Origin: Alisma plantago-aquatica
Lineage: Eukaryota > Streptophyta > Magnoliopsida > Alismatales > Alismataceae
Direction of reading: 5' to 3'
Assembly (NCBI GenBank): GCA_963693085.1
Contig: OY856409.1
Coordinates: 297,328,058-297,392,057, forward strand
DNA length: 64,000 nucleotides
Positions 36,898-49,625 of this stretch are shown here, piece by piece. Within the stretch, counting starts at the first letter, position 1; every line of letters starts with the position of its first letter. The notes beneath the pieces were generated by a model. It saw only the letters and a program-made list of their open reading frames with translations. It did not search any database and was not told where the DNA came from. The translations under genes and the position numbers were made by a program.

Positions 36898-39800
36898 AGA
36901 ACCTTTCTGTTCCATGGTAGAAATTTCTCTAAAGCTCTAAAACTTTACCTTTCTTGCTCCTTATGCTTAGGGTTTGCTCATTTGATGAAGAAAGGTGCTA
37001 GATGGACGAGTTTACAACTTATGCTTGGAATTTCTACCCTACCTGCTCAAGTTTTCTTCTGTTTGGGATTTCATCTTCTCATTAGAGGCAATTTTTATAA
37101 CTTTCTCCACATTTATTGCTTACCATAAGCTTTCGATCTCATGTTCTTGCTTTTAAATGAAGATCCATGCATTAAAAAGCTATGCTTGACTTGGATTTTG
37201 ATTTTTATAATGTTCCCTATTCTGATTTCTGTTTTAGATGAACCTGTGATCATGTTTACATTATTCCTAAGGTATAATATGGCTTGGATCAGGTTGGTTT
37301 GACAACCTATGGTGCTAAGCACCTATCAACCAATGGTCAATTTTAGGGTTTTAAGCTGATTTCTTTTAAAACCCATGACCCAATGACAGTACCATTGCAA
37401 CAATCCTATGGTGTTGTCTTCATGACAACTGATGGTCAGGATCAAAGGTGTCATAGGATGGTGACAACCTATGTTCACCCCCTTAGGTCAGGTTTTGGAT
37501 CAATTAGAAGTTTAATGATCAACCATTAAGTACCCTACCGATGTTATCAATCAATGATGACATTAGCTTAATATTTGATGTTGATTAATGAATATAGTGC
37601 TGATCTAACAACCTATTGTGACTTAATGATCACTAATGATGGTGGATCAGGCCTCCAAAACCTATGGTGAGTTAATCATATAGTTTTAGTATCAATTAAG
37701 CCTTAGACCAATGGTTTCTTGGGTCACTTGATGCAATGGTCAGACCTATACTGTAATTGATGGTTTTAACATATGAATTTGACCCAATGGTCAAGATCTA
37801 ATGTTTATTCCTCCAATAAAGAGGAATGATAGATAATGTAATATGTTGGTCCTAATAATGTGATTTAGATGGTTTCCTTTATATGATCAACTTAAGGAGC
37901 TTACTTGTTGACAATTGATGGCTTGTTTTAAATGAATAGTCAATTGTGGGTTTTACCCTACTCTCAATAGAACTTTTGTATTTTTAATCAAGGGATGTCT
38001 AGGGTTAGATGGTGAATCTTTCTAGAGAACAAATCAAGGACTTCATAGGTGGTTTATTTAAGGTGTTTACTTATGTAAACAACCAACGGTCTTTCCTTTT
38101 AAACATCCAATGGTTCTGGGTGACATTGTGGTATAGTGATATGGGTTGAATGATGATAGAACAAACGGAGGGTTACCCTTAATAGGGCAGTCTTACCTAT
38201 TCACTCATATGAATAGAAGGGATTAAACCATATTGTGTTGATATGTAACCCTAATGAGGTATAGCTTGTTATACCTAGCTTTAATATAACTAAATGATGG
38301 TAACTGGGTATGAATAGTCCTTGAATGATTAATACAATCATGGAGTACTCTCTTATTGTTGTTAAAACCTTAGTATGCTATAACTCAATGGTTACACCTT
38401 GATTTATGTGTGGATTCATACTTGAGAATAGTATGCAATGTGATGGTGATGCTTTACCCTATGCATCCATGATCCAATGGGGATGATGTGAGTTAGGGTT
38501 TAGGTATGAGTGCTGATTAGTAACATTAATATATTTTATCTTGTTGAACCTAACTCTAGTGCAAATATATAAAGATGAGTATCCATCTTTAACCTTCTTA
38601 TATGATGGCATGATGGTGAAATAACCTCCTTGATATGATCATAACCTTAATGTGTTAATTAGTGGTTATTATAGCCACATGGTTGATACTTTCTTATACT
38701 AATCGTGTGCATTATGAATATGATGAGGGTTAATCATATCTAAATTCCTTGCATGCTGATGTGATAAAGGAATGTTCTTAATGTTAACATAACCCTCCTA
38801 TGATTGTTTATGAATATCTCCCAGCTCATTAATGCAATATTGTGTTGTCTGGTGTATTATATGTAAGTGATGGTGTTGAGTCTTGTTATAAGGCATGGAA
38901 AGATAATAATGATCTTGCAGGGAATATTATGATTGTCTTAATGACCTTTGGGCATGGTTGAGCCCTGAATGAGGTGTAATCCTCTTGTGTTGATAAGGGC
39001 TGATACCCTATGATATTGTGAAAAGGATTTATATCTTGTGATAGTATGATGAGTAGTGTAGCTTCATGAATGGAAAGTGAATAGTACCATGTGATGATGA
39101 TATGAGAAATTATGTTCCACATATTTTATATCTTTTGAAGTGGTGATATTTATATGCTTGCTATAAGTGAATTAGGGTTTGTATGTCCACTTGTTTGATG
39201 CAACCTTAATTCACCCAATTGGCATAACTAATCAAGTACAACTCTAATCATGAAGTGCCCTGTGCCGTAGATCCATCTTCAGTGTCAAAACTTGTGGGAT
39301 GGTGAAACAAATATTCCTAAGGGAAACTCGGAGTGCATACTGTTGAGTATGTGGGGGTGGCAAGTTGAGGATATATCATTGTCATCCACAATGCAAGTTG
39401 TGGAGGTTGGCTATGGTCATGCCTCATACATCTGATGTGATTGAGGACAACTGCGGTTGTACCTCAGATTAGAGGGTTTTGTATACCCTGGGTTCTAGTG
39501 TCGTGACCTGTACCAAGGGTGGACTGGTGGTTAGCAGCTTGACTATATGTCACTGTGGTGGCAGGTTTGACTGATATGTCACTACCTTTTTACTCCACTG
39601 ACCGAGGGGAAGAGATCTTAGGATACCTGCACTCCTAGATCTTGTACGGAACCGAATAGCCCTTCACAGGGGTCGATTGGACTTTGAATGGTATGATTCG
39701 GATTCCCCAAGGCATAATAAAAGATGTAATATAGCCGTGTAGCATATTTGTTTAGGGTTATACACAACTTTTCACAATGGATGATAACCCTTGTTTGTTA

Positions 39801-40489
39801 TCTTTACATAAAGATGATGCTTAGTGCAATTAAGAGATAGTAGATACACTTAGGTTGTGGATATGCTTAAGATTGTGGATGCGTACATATAATATCTATG
39901 CTTATGTTGATAACTATACTGCTACTGTTGATTATAATTATGATGCTAGCTATCTCATCTTATTAGTTATGTTTATCATGCTAGCCATGCCTTTGTAACT
40001 AGAGATGCATATACTGCTAATCATGCTTATCCAGATAGTTGTGCTTATGTTGTAGCTCTTCTTATGATGTTGATATGTTCAACCTGTTAGACATACTTAT
40101 GTTGTTATCTATGCATATGATACTAGATTTATTCATGATGTTATAGATGCTCGTGTTGCTAGACTTCTTATATTGTTAATAGGGATATTAGAATAGTCTA
40201 GCTAATGAAGATAGTTATTATCTACTCCTTTGTGTATTTTGTTAATCATCAGTGTTGCTGAGCTTATTTGCTATATCTGATTAATTTGCTTAATTGTTTA
40301 ATTACTTAAAAATATTGTAATCAATAAATGTTGTTGGAGGTTATATCTCTTGCTGGGACATGGGTCTCACCCTTGTGGTTCGCCACATTTTTTTAGGTAA
40401 TCGGAAGTGACAAAAATAAACATGTGACAACATAGATGCGATATAGTAATGAATCTTTGAGAAAGTTGATTATATGTCTAGTGTGTCCT
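36898..40489 (+). repeat. 3592-bp tandem duplication, copy 2
   Basis: The junction is GTGTCCTAGAACC; the copy's own end reads GTGTCCTAGAATC. AGAA is common to both edges, so the break point cannot be placed within those 4 bp. A frame of 87 codons at 36865 spans the junction but resembles nothing. Confidence 0.95.
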
Positions 40490-40831
40490 AGAATCATCCC
40501 TGTACTCTCAGGTCTGGGAAGGAAAAGTTTGTATATGGTGTTTCAAACGAATCAGACTTTTATTAGCATACTAATGCTTGTTCGTGTGGCATATAAAAAT
40601 ATTGTTCGCCTGTATATATATGTTGTAGCTAAGGTGATAGAACAATTTGTATCAAATTCTTGGCATAGTTTGGATATAAGAAAGATGCTGAGCTCTTATG
40701 CAAATGTTTCTGAGAAGGTTCTGACGTTGAAATCGGTTTTAATTTACCCATATTTTTGGGTATGTGGTTAATTGGTGATTGATTATGTTTTATGTATTGA
40801 GTAATCTCATTTAGTGTAACGGGTTCTCACA

Positions 40832-40836
40832 TTTTA
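40832..40836. other. Target site duplication TTTTA, right
   Basis: Exact repeat of 26064-26068. Confidence 0.9.
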
Positions 40837-43800
40837 TGACTTTCCTTTTGACAATGAACTATGGTCTTTGATTATTATTTTCAATAATTATTACATAGTG
40901 TTGTTCTCGTGGCCGATGGGTGACTCTAAAACTATTGCTGAATTAGATAGAGCGTTAGAAATAAATAATTAGAAGAAATAAAATATATATATTCACAACA
41001 AAACAGATAACTTATCCCCCATACTTACTACCTCCCTTGTCCTTCCCTTTACACATTCTCGGTGAGAAAATGTATACGAAACATACACATAGAGAAGGAA
41101 AACATTACAGGGAAGTTTTTACCCCATGCCAAAATTCTTAGTGGAGAAATAAGTTTCTTGAAGTTTTGTATTTCATTATTTCCATAATTTTTCCTTGGAG
41201 TAATAATAAGTCATTTTCCAACATAGATTCCCCATAAATAGATTTCTTCCTTGTCATCTAAGTAACCAACAACATAAGCATTGTATCCACCATTTCTCTC
41301 CTAGGCATTTCCCACATATCAAACACATCATTGGTGGAAAATGTTAGTTAAAGGAATACTGATTGTGATATATATAACTCAAGATAAACTAACTCTTTTT
41401 AGTATAATCTATTTAGAAATAAAGTTTTATAAACAAATCCCACTAAGAAGCCTTTATTTAAAAATAAATACTTTAATGAAGAAGTGGTTACATATATAGA
41501 AATAATTCTGAAAGGAAGTTCTTTACTTGCATAGAACAAAGACTATCACATTATACTTTGATAAGAATGAAGTAAATGGTTGAAGACTACACATTTTTGG
41601 TGGGACAATTCTACGTGAGGGACATATTTGGTGGGATATTAGCTTTACTCAGAGATCCAGAATCTAAGTAGAAAGTTTTAATTTGATACAACCACATTTT
41701 TGATGGAGTACAAGCTGCTTGGCAAAATTAGTTTCAACATGATTCCCCATCCTTTAGAAAGAAAACATGCTAAATTTTCGTATGAATTCACAAAAAGTCA
41801 CATTTTTGTCCCCCATAAACTTAGTTGTCATGATCCATTACCAAGTCCTATCATATTGTTAATTTACATTATTTTAATTTAAAAGAAACTAGGAAGCATA
41901 TTTGAAAATTCAAAGCTTATATCCATGTATGCTACATTGTTTTATGTAGATTTGGAGTCTATTCAACATGGTTTAATGCTAGAATATAATTCATGTATTT
42001 TAAGTTCTTTATGCTACTCCTTAGTCACTAAACTTTAATGATTCAGTCTTCATATCAAATCATTGTAACCACCACAATTGACTTTTATTGTTATCCTAAT
42101 TGCTTGTTTGACATAATTATATTTACTCTAAAATTACATTGACTCAATGTGGATTCAACTGATAAGATTTTTAAATTGAGACCCATCCTATTATGGGTGG
42201 AAAATGTGGCTTTTGGAATATTATTAAAATTTCATGGTCACACTTCTTGCATCTACACGTGGAAGAATTGTGATATTACATGTTCATCGCATGTGACATC
42301 AATAGAAACAATTTGTTCTGGATATTAATTCTGAATTTGTAAGACCCTTTGTACCATATTAAAGTTAATATTTATCTATTTTCACTGTTAGTTTCAAAAT
42401 TCCACCAAAATATTGTTAGGATGGACAAGGGGGTTTGACATGATGTTCTGTTGGTTCATTCAATTACTTTGTTTTTCTAGATAGTTTAAGAGGAGGGAGT
42501 AAAAAGTAGATAAGGGATATGTAACTGTTTAACACTATAACTAGTCAAACAATGTTTTGCAAACCCATTCTAGTGAGTAATATAGATACTTCCTTTCTGT
42601 ATGATTTAACAAACCTTGTGATGATGGGAAAGAGTGGTGGAGAAAGTGAGACATATACCTATAATGGTAGGTACTTTGCATGTTATCATTGTGGTAGGAT
42701 CTAGTTCTTAGAGTGGTTAAGGATAGAGTAGTGAGGGATGATAGATGTGAAACCATGATCATATTCAACAAAAATACTAGTATAAGATTTTCTTTTGGGC
42801 CAAGGAAAAGTCTTCATCGACAAGGATTTCAAGGTAGACTTTCGCATACTTATAAATACAGTGAATATCTCATTTGGACAGATGTGGAGGATAAAAAAGA
42901 CAATGACTTTGCTCAACAACACTTGTAAGGATGACAAATGATTATCTCAAAGATGTATGGTGTGGACATACAGAGTGTGTGTGTCTATCAATAATAAAAC
43001 CAATGCCATTCATTTCCACCCGCAATAGTTTGGATCATAAACAATAAAATGTTTGGTGGAATACACAAAGAGACAAATAATCCTATTAAAAATGCAATTA
43101 AGAAGTTTGGTTGGTTTATTAAGTCATATAATTAACTAAAGTTGTCTCAAATAACTTTTAGATGATCTATTTCAAAGAGTGCATTTGGTACCTAGACACC
43201 AACTAATTATATGATAAACATTTGTACAAAATACATTTCACTCTCTCTTTTATTTTGCATTTCACAGAGAATTACAATTAATGTCTTTCACATATTATTT
43301 CATAGGTATCAAGGATTAATTATCTTTTTAAAAACTAACCTAGCTCTAGATTTATGCTCTCTTAAATTGATCCAGGAGAGCAATAAATCTTCCTTTGTTT
43401 ACCAAACTAGGAGACTATAGCATGCAAAAACTTGTATCCACTTTCTTGTAGGAGAAGTTAAAGCTCCAATTATCCTCCACTTAATTTTAATATCTTTTAA
43501 GGTACAAACTTTTATTGAGTGGTGTTTTCATCGACTGACGGAGACAATACCCTCATTGTTTTGGATTATTTATTGGTCTACAAACACCAAAGCTTCTTCA
43601 GTTTTCTCTTTAGGACTCTCATTAGTTGATGCTACTTGGGTTCTCATTGCTTGACATAGATAGAACACCCATCACTTGACATGCACTGGACCTTCATCGG
43701 TCTATGGAGATAAGGTCTTCATCTGTAAATGAAGTTGATCATTTGTTGGTCGATTCTAGTTGAGTTTTCATCTCCAAAAACATAGAGCCACCATCATCTC

Positions 43801-44498
43801 TTCTCAACTGATGAACCATCTACTGATGAACCATTAGAGGGTTCACCACATAAAAGCGACTATAAAGGCCAAAGACTAGGATTTTCCAAAACCCAAGATG
43901 CCACATGAGAAATGTGCCTTAAGAAAATTGTTCTTGAGAACTTGGAAGAGTGTGCACCCCGTGGTATGAGCTCCATGGGTAGAGTGGTTGGTTAGGAATG
44001 TCGTGCATGGGGGTGATCACCTAGAGAGTGGCTACAGGAGTGGCACACAACATGCTCAGATGTTGCACGTTGTGCACGTTAGAGTGGTTGTTATGAGCAT
44101 GGCCCTAGGATCACACACCTGAGTGCACATCATGCTGCTAAATTGGTGAAACCGAGGAGGATCATGGTTGAGCACACACCATGCACCTAAGGGCATGTCA
44201 TGTAACTACATCTTAATTCTAGACTCGACTATCTGGGCTTTCTTTGTGATGATGAAGGTGATCTTGGTTCCAGTTGAACCAAACTTTGTATAATCTACAA
44301 TAAAACACCCTCAATCAGTCTAAATGCCAACAAAGAGACAAATTAACTTATTTTGGGAACTATGAGCTAAGTATGTAGCCATAGTATGAAATCTAAGTCA
44401 TTTAATGCATGAATTTGGGACAGATAAAGTAGTATGAACTCCATCCATCAATGTTGAACTCTTGTTAGGTAAATAAGAGCGGAGTTTGAAACATGAAC
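40837..44498. other. Low-complexity-free AT-rich DNA, no gene recognised
   Basis: Only short frames with no recognisable domain. Near 43540-43760 words like TTCATCGGTCTATGG and TTGGTCGATTCTAG recur weakly, and near 43950-44200 GTGCAC-rich text suggests an old, unidentified repeat. Confidence 0.4.
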
Positions 44499-44503
44499 AT
44501 GGT

Positions 44504-44671
44504 TGTTAGAGTTATTGTCATTTAGTTAATTATGTTATATGGACTTGATTGTCTTAACCCATTAGGGCTAAGTATGCTTCCCTTATACTAGCCTATTTTT
44601 AGATATATAGGAGAGGAGTTTTTATTCTATTAGTAAGAAACATATCATTAGACTTCATCTTTTTTTCCACA
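44504..44671 (+). repeat. 5' LTR of the small copia
   Basis: 168 bp, TG...CA. Contains TTTTTAGATATATAGGAGAGG, a likely TATA region. Confidence 0.75.
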
Positions 44672-44690
44672 TGGTATCAAATCATTGATC
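44672..44690 (+). promoter_or_regulatory. Degenerate primer-binding site
   Basis: TGGTATCAAATCATTGATCC starts right after the LTR; TGGTATCA matches the initiator tRNA-Met site and the next bases differ from GAGC. Confidence 0.6.
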
Positions 44691-45084
44691 CTAACCTTAG
44701 GGAGAAAAAGAGAAAGCCTCCAGTAGTGGGTGGGTGTCGTCCCTTCTTGACTTGGACTCCTTCCAAGCATCATCCCGACCTCCTTGGGCATCTTCTCCCT
44801 TCTTTTTTCATAAATGTTTTTGGCACTAGTGCTTGTCTTCACGACCATTACCTACCTCCTCTGAGTTGCATATAGTTGACCCTTCTCTAAGTCAATTTTA
44901 GGGATGCTAATTGTTGCCTTGAGTCCAATATACATCTCAAACTATATGTGATGCATGTCGAAGTGTTGAGCGAGTACCTGAACTACGTCCACATGTTGTT
45001 ATCCTTGTCTTCATGTTAATTGTTCCTAGCGTCGATCGGAACAAGGTTCTTATCCCACTTGATCCATTTCATCACATGAAGGTC

Positions 45085-45300
45085 ACACAAAAATTAGACA
45101 ACACGGACTAAAACCTTATTCCCTTATGGATATTCTATTCTTCTCTCTACCACCTTGTCCAAACCCAACTTTAGCGCTATTATTTATGCCTTTCTGGTAT
45201 TCTATCATGTGAGGCTCTTGTTCTTCATGCCATCAATGCGTCCCTTGTCATTTATGGTCGTCAATGTAATCCACCATGATAATCATGTGAATAAAAAACT
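45085..45300 (+). pseudogene. Possible copia gag N-terminal remnant
   Basis: A plus-strand reading gives KLDNTD followed, after a stop, by NLIPLWIF, in the place and order of the KL-GTNY-LW motif of copia gag. It is weak and frameshifted, and is supported mainly by its location after the primer-binding site. Confidence 0.35.
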
Positions 45301-45862
45301 CCTAAAAACCAAGTGTCATTTTGTGGCCAACTATAGGAAGAAAACCAAGCGGTTATCCTAAAAATAGAAAGGGAGAACAATGATGCATCAACAATGTCTT
45401 TAATGGTGAATCTCAACAACTTGAATCCTATCTCCTTGATTTTTTGTATCTAGTCCCTCCTCCTACATATAATATGCCTACTGCTAGTTGGATTTATTTT
45501 GTGACCTAATCCATATCACCGGGGTCGATCCCAAATTTTCCAACATAAGGGTCAAACAATTCTCCTTTTTGGGTAGTAAAGATATTTATTTATTTTTCTA
45601 TCCATATCTCTAATCAAGTCATGTAGTACATTGACTCATGTTATCAGTTATATCTATGGTATATTTTAAAGTAAAAGACCCCATGCTGCTACAAAGCACC
45701 AAAAAAAGGTGTAAAGTGATAATGTTTCCCTTCCTCATCTTTGACAATTTTATTCCCCCCTACCACCCCTCATGTGTGCATCCATTTCCATGTGCAAGGG
45801 GTATTTTTTTTTCCATACCAACTACTCACCCGCTTCATATTTGGTGTGTGGGGGATATAGAG

Positions 45863-45876
45863 GAGAGAGAGAGAGA
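45863..45876. repeat. (GA)7 microsatellite
   Basis: Short perfect dinucleotide run. Confidence 0.85.
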
Positions 45877-46252
45877 AATGAGGTATGAAGAGGGAGTATG
45901 GGGATAAATAATATGATAGAGATTATATGTATTTCTAGGATATTCAGATCTTCATAGATCTTCTTATTCTTCAACACATCCATCTTTCGATGTCTTTATG
46001 GCCCTTCATTCTCACTAAGTATTGTGCTTCTAGTTCATCATTGGTGCATCTATTTCCCAATGATATTATGCTTCTTCATGCTTCCAACACATCATTGGTG
46101 TATCTCTTTTCAAATGACATTGCACTTCTTTATATTTGCGTCACAATACACACATAGAATGGCTATCTATCCTTTGATGATTATAGTTGGCTACCACTTT
46201 CATGCAAGTTGATGGATCACAACTATATCATTGACACACTTTGGGACAGAGC

Positions 46253-46400
46253 TTGGTGCACTTATTCCAACCTCTTGATCCCTTTGGTGCTATGACGATC
46301 CTGTTGCATCTCATAAAATGAATGGTTACTTTTCAAGAAGCTCGTCAATTTCATTCCTACAACATTACACCTACAAGGTTGATGATTCATCCCAATTTTA
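46253..46400 (+). pseudogene. Copia RNase H remnant
   Basis: The frame through 46285-46356 reads WCYDDPVASHKMNGYFSRSS, which fits the copia RNase H pattern W-GDP---RS-SGY---LGSS. Just upstream a shifted frame fits the AYSD-DW region. It lies about 0.5 kb before the 3' LTR, where RNase H belongs. Most of pol between this and gag is deleted or unrecognisable. Confidence 0.6.
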
Positions 46401-46902
46401 TCTTCATCGAGCTATTTTATTCATGTATTCTCGAAGTTGCATCTTCATTTCTTCAAGTGACAATATGTTTTTTCAAGGGATCTACTTGGGCTTCCTTGGT
46501 GGTATGTTTCATTCGTGTCACCCCCAAAGAGTCACATTGAAGATGGTTCCAGTTTGTAGTTATCATCACCCCATCATATCTATGTTTGAAAATACCTCTA
46601 CTACTACATCTTTGGATGTGTTGCCATATCCATGGTGTTTTGATCATCTTCTCTAGATTGATGGTGATGTTCTTCATTCTATATGAACTTCAGAAGATCT
46701 TCTCCAAAGCTCAAGTATTTTGAGCATGCAAATCATAATTAAAAAGAGGCGTCATCAAATAATTTTCAATGAGTCATGCTTGATGGGGAATGAATTTTTT
46801 TTATATGGGGAATGATATTTCTTAGTTGTCACATTGTCTAACTAAGTTTTGTAAGTTGAAGATGGATATGTGTTTCACCCATTCTATATCCATCTTGAGG
46901 GG

Positions 46903-47047
46903 TGTTGGAGTTATTGCTATTTAGTTTGTCTTGGCCCATTAGGGTTAAGTTCGCTTCCTTGTATTAACATCCTCTTTTATATCTAGGAGAGGACTTTGTC
47001 TTCTATTAATAATAATTATATCATTAGCCTCCATCTTATTTTCCACA
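46903..47047 (+). repeat. 3' LTR of the small copia
   Basis: 145 bp; preceded by the polypurine-like CTTGAGGGG (46894-46902). Confidence 0.75.
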
Positions 47048-48829
47048 ATGCCAAAAACTAATGAGTGGTTGGAGTTGAGGATAAAAGATCAGATGCAAAT
47101 GAGTGAGGTTCATGACTTCAAAAAGGAAACCCTGGTGGAAATGTTAATTTTAGAATGCATTCTAGAACAAAAGATGTGTTTTGCATTGCAAAATCAACAC
47201 ATAGGGATAGAAAATAATATCAGGTGGGGTTACACACATTGGAAAGTAAAGGGTAATACATGTGATGCATAGTTATATTTCATAGGATGGATGAATAAAG
47301 ATATAGCAATGTGTACCTTATGTTGATACATGTCTTATGTATAAGACAGTGTATGCCTTTTTTCATGGTTTTCCTATAAAGGAGGAAAAACAAGAATATC
47401 CAAACCTATTACTTTGATGAATCTCTTGTGGTTTAGTACAATTTAATATAACAACTAGTGGTTCATGTTGGGATTATTGTCCTAGAATGGCTTTACTAGA
47501 ATAAATTTTTTCAAAACAAATTACATACTCACATATAGATGTTTCATTTGTTAACATTGATGCTAGGTTTAACTGAGATGCTCAAGGGGCCCTCTTATAA
47601 ATAATTGAAGATGAAGCTTCTACTATTGCAACTACAACTTTTTTACTACAAATTATCATTCATGTCTCCAATATTGGCTGATTGTTCTAAACACATGGGT
47701 TGATTTTTTATGTTTTCTTTATTATCATGATTACTACAATTTTTTGTTTGTTTAGATTGGCATTTTTTCATTTCTATTTTTCTCTTACTAGTTTCTCTTG
47801 CAAGTTGTTTGTCTTCTAGTTGGCACATGATCTTTTGAACAATTGTAATCACTAGAATATAAATTTGCACATCCCTACTTAAATTTTTCCTTGCTTCTTT
47901 TTGGACCAACCTATCTATTATAGTTCAGTTTGTTGTGACTGTAAGAGTGTTGGATTTTTGTTTGCTTCTGTTTCTTTGTCCTGTCTTCATTTATTCTCTC
48001 TGCACATTCTTGATGAGATTATCTCCTACACTCTTTGAATTTATCAATGAAATTCTACTTGTTAAACACTTAGTAGTCTAAAACAAGTCCATTTCAGACA
48101 CAATTATTTGGCCGTGTAAATGAATGACCACATACTCTCTCTATCAAGTTATTCATATGCAATTAATTACATATTTGTTTTGATATTTCAAAATAGAAAT
48201 ACAACACCAAAACACATGAGTTGTGTGACGAATGCACACCACTCTGTTGCCAACATAAAAATGGATTACAGTAGGGACGATGCTCGTCCTAGATTATATT
48301 GGCTTTATTTAAAGTGAGTCTGTCTTGTACAATGACAAAGAGATGCAAGACTGAAGTTGGTATATATTATAGACGTCTCAAGAATGCCTCGTGCATCAGT
48401 CCTCATAACAACCATAAAATGTTAGGATGGAGAAGCAAGAACCATGATAGGTAGGGAGCAACCCATCATGAACATTCACACCCAAGGGTCATGTAAATGA
48501 TATACATGGAAGGGGTCGGTTTAGAATTTAAGATTTAGGGTAACAATGATTTCATCACCAAGACATTTTTGAGTAAGTTTGGTGCCTTCGGTTTGTAGAC
48601 CAAAACCCCACCACCTACAACAACAAGATGGCCACATATTTTACACACACATGTGCCCCCCTATGACTTATATGTGATCAAAGTAACATAAAGACATACC
48701 TAAACTTTAAAATTGACAAAAAACTATTTAAAAGTAATGAAATTGACATGCCTCGAACCCCTCGGTTGTATATTTAAAATGCACTACACCACACGAGGCT
48801 TTAAGTAAATCACCCTTTAAAGTGGGGGC
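47048..48829. other. Unrecognised AT-rich DNA
   Basis: The longest frame (87 codons, minus, 47909-47646) is lysine- and glutamine-rich and resembles no known protein. No repeat edge was found. Confidence 0.4.
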
Positions 48830-49625
48830 GGGTATGGTGGTGTCCATGGGGCATTTGATTCGGCCAGAGAGCGCACCGGGTCCGCCTAGGCTAGTATAGA
48901 GCACTCTACTTGCCTTTTCTTCCTCCGGGCGGCAGACTTGGAAGGGATCTCACTTGGGAGCTAGCGCAAAAGCTGGAGGTGTTCCATCGAACATGTGGAG
49001 GGCACTAAGAAGACAGGGAATAAGAGGCCCATCCGACCATCTCCACACCTCGCAGAGGTGGTAGTGGCAAGATGGGAACCAGACGTATGACCTCCTGACC
49101 GGCAGTCACCTTACCCTACTGTCTATGCAGGAAAGATAAGGTGGGCGGCAACCCGCATGGCGTCTTTCCACCGGCTTTTGCAATTTGCGGTCGGAGCTGC
49201 CACTACGTGCGACCCCACCGTGCCACCGGTGAAATTGCCGATGTACGGGTTTCAAAATAAAAAAGAATGGCGCATCCCTGTTGAAAACAAGTCCTTTGCC
49301 GTCGCCAGACTCGCTACCGCCCTTGGGCCCCAAAAGAACACCGGAACCCCCACGCCACATGCCCGTTGGGTATGTAATGACCGATGGATGACCTGTCGCA
49401 TTCGAGAGAGGAAGCAAAAGCGTCAACCTCAATGGTTCTGGAGAATCTGGACAAACAGAAAGCGAGGGGAGAGGGGTCCATTATTAGTGAAGGGGAAGGT
49501 TCTGGACGTCGAGACGAATAGTTAACACCATTTAAGCCAACGAATTGGGTTTGGGCGGTAAAAGAAGAAAAGATAGATCTAGCATGGAGAAAGAGGAAGA
49601 ATGAGAGTGGTTTAGAGATCAAAGC
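48830..49625. other. GC-richer stretch of unknown nature
   Basis: Base composition is clearly richer in G and C than anything else in the window, with many CG dinucleotides. Overlapping frames of about 100-122 codons are open on both strands (plus 49157-49525; minus 49622-49314 and 49432-49106), which is expected where stop codons are rare. On the minus strand a pyrimidine-rich stretch (49640-49590) precedes an ATG, a look sometimes seen in 5' untranslated regions. I do not recognise any protein. It may be a promoter or first exon of a host gene, a captured gene fragment or an unrelated transposon. Confidence 0.4.

Larger units (their letters stand above)
26069..40831 (+). mobile_element. Non-autonomous gypsy-type LTR element (LARD-like)
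   Basis: 5' LTR 26069-30816, primer-binding site about 30819-30832, 1.7-kb interior, polypurine region about 32489-32525, 3' LTR 32526-40831, perfect TTTTA duplication. It is 14.8 kb as found, 11.2 kb without the later LTR duplication. The interior has no gag or pol. The sequence TTTCGGGGGCGAAA before the polypurine region resembles the pol end and 3' edge seen in plant gypsy elements of the Tekay/Del type, from which it probably derives. Very long LTRs with a short non-coding interior define the LARD class. Movement would have needed proteins in trans. Confidence 0.92.
32526..40831 (+). repeat. 3' LTR enlarged by an internal duplication
   Basis: 8306 bp. Removing one 3592-bp copy gives 4714 bp, close to the 4748 bp of the 5' LTR. 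The start TGTAAGGCCCC and end GGGTTCTCACA match the 5' LTR. Confidence 0.92.
44504..47047 (+). mobile_element. Small deleted Ty1-copia element with short LTRs
   Basis: The 5' LTR 44504-44671 (168 bp) and 3' LTR 46903-47047 (145 bp) share TGTT(A/G)GAGTTATTG, CCCATTAGGG, the ATATC/TAGGAGAGGA block and the TTTTTCCACA end. A primer-binding-like TGGTATCAA follows the first and a CTTGAGGGG tract precedes the second. The 2.2-kb interior has gag and RNase H scraps. Flanking 5-mers ATGGT and ATGCC agree only in ATG, so the target duplication is decayed or the edges are off. Short LTRs suggest the Ale-like part of copia; this is inference. Confidence 0.75.

Noticed and set aside
49157..49525. 122-codon plus-strand frame as a host gene
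   Set aside because: Open frames on the other strand overlap it, composition explains the lack of stops, and no domain was recognised.
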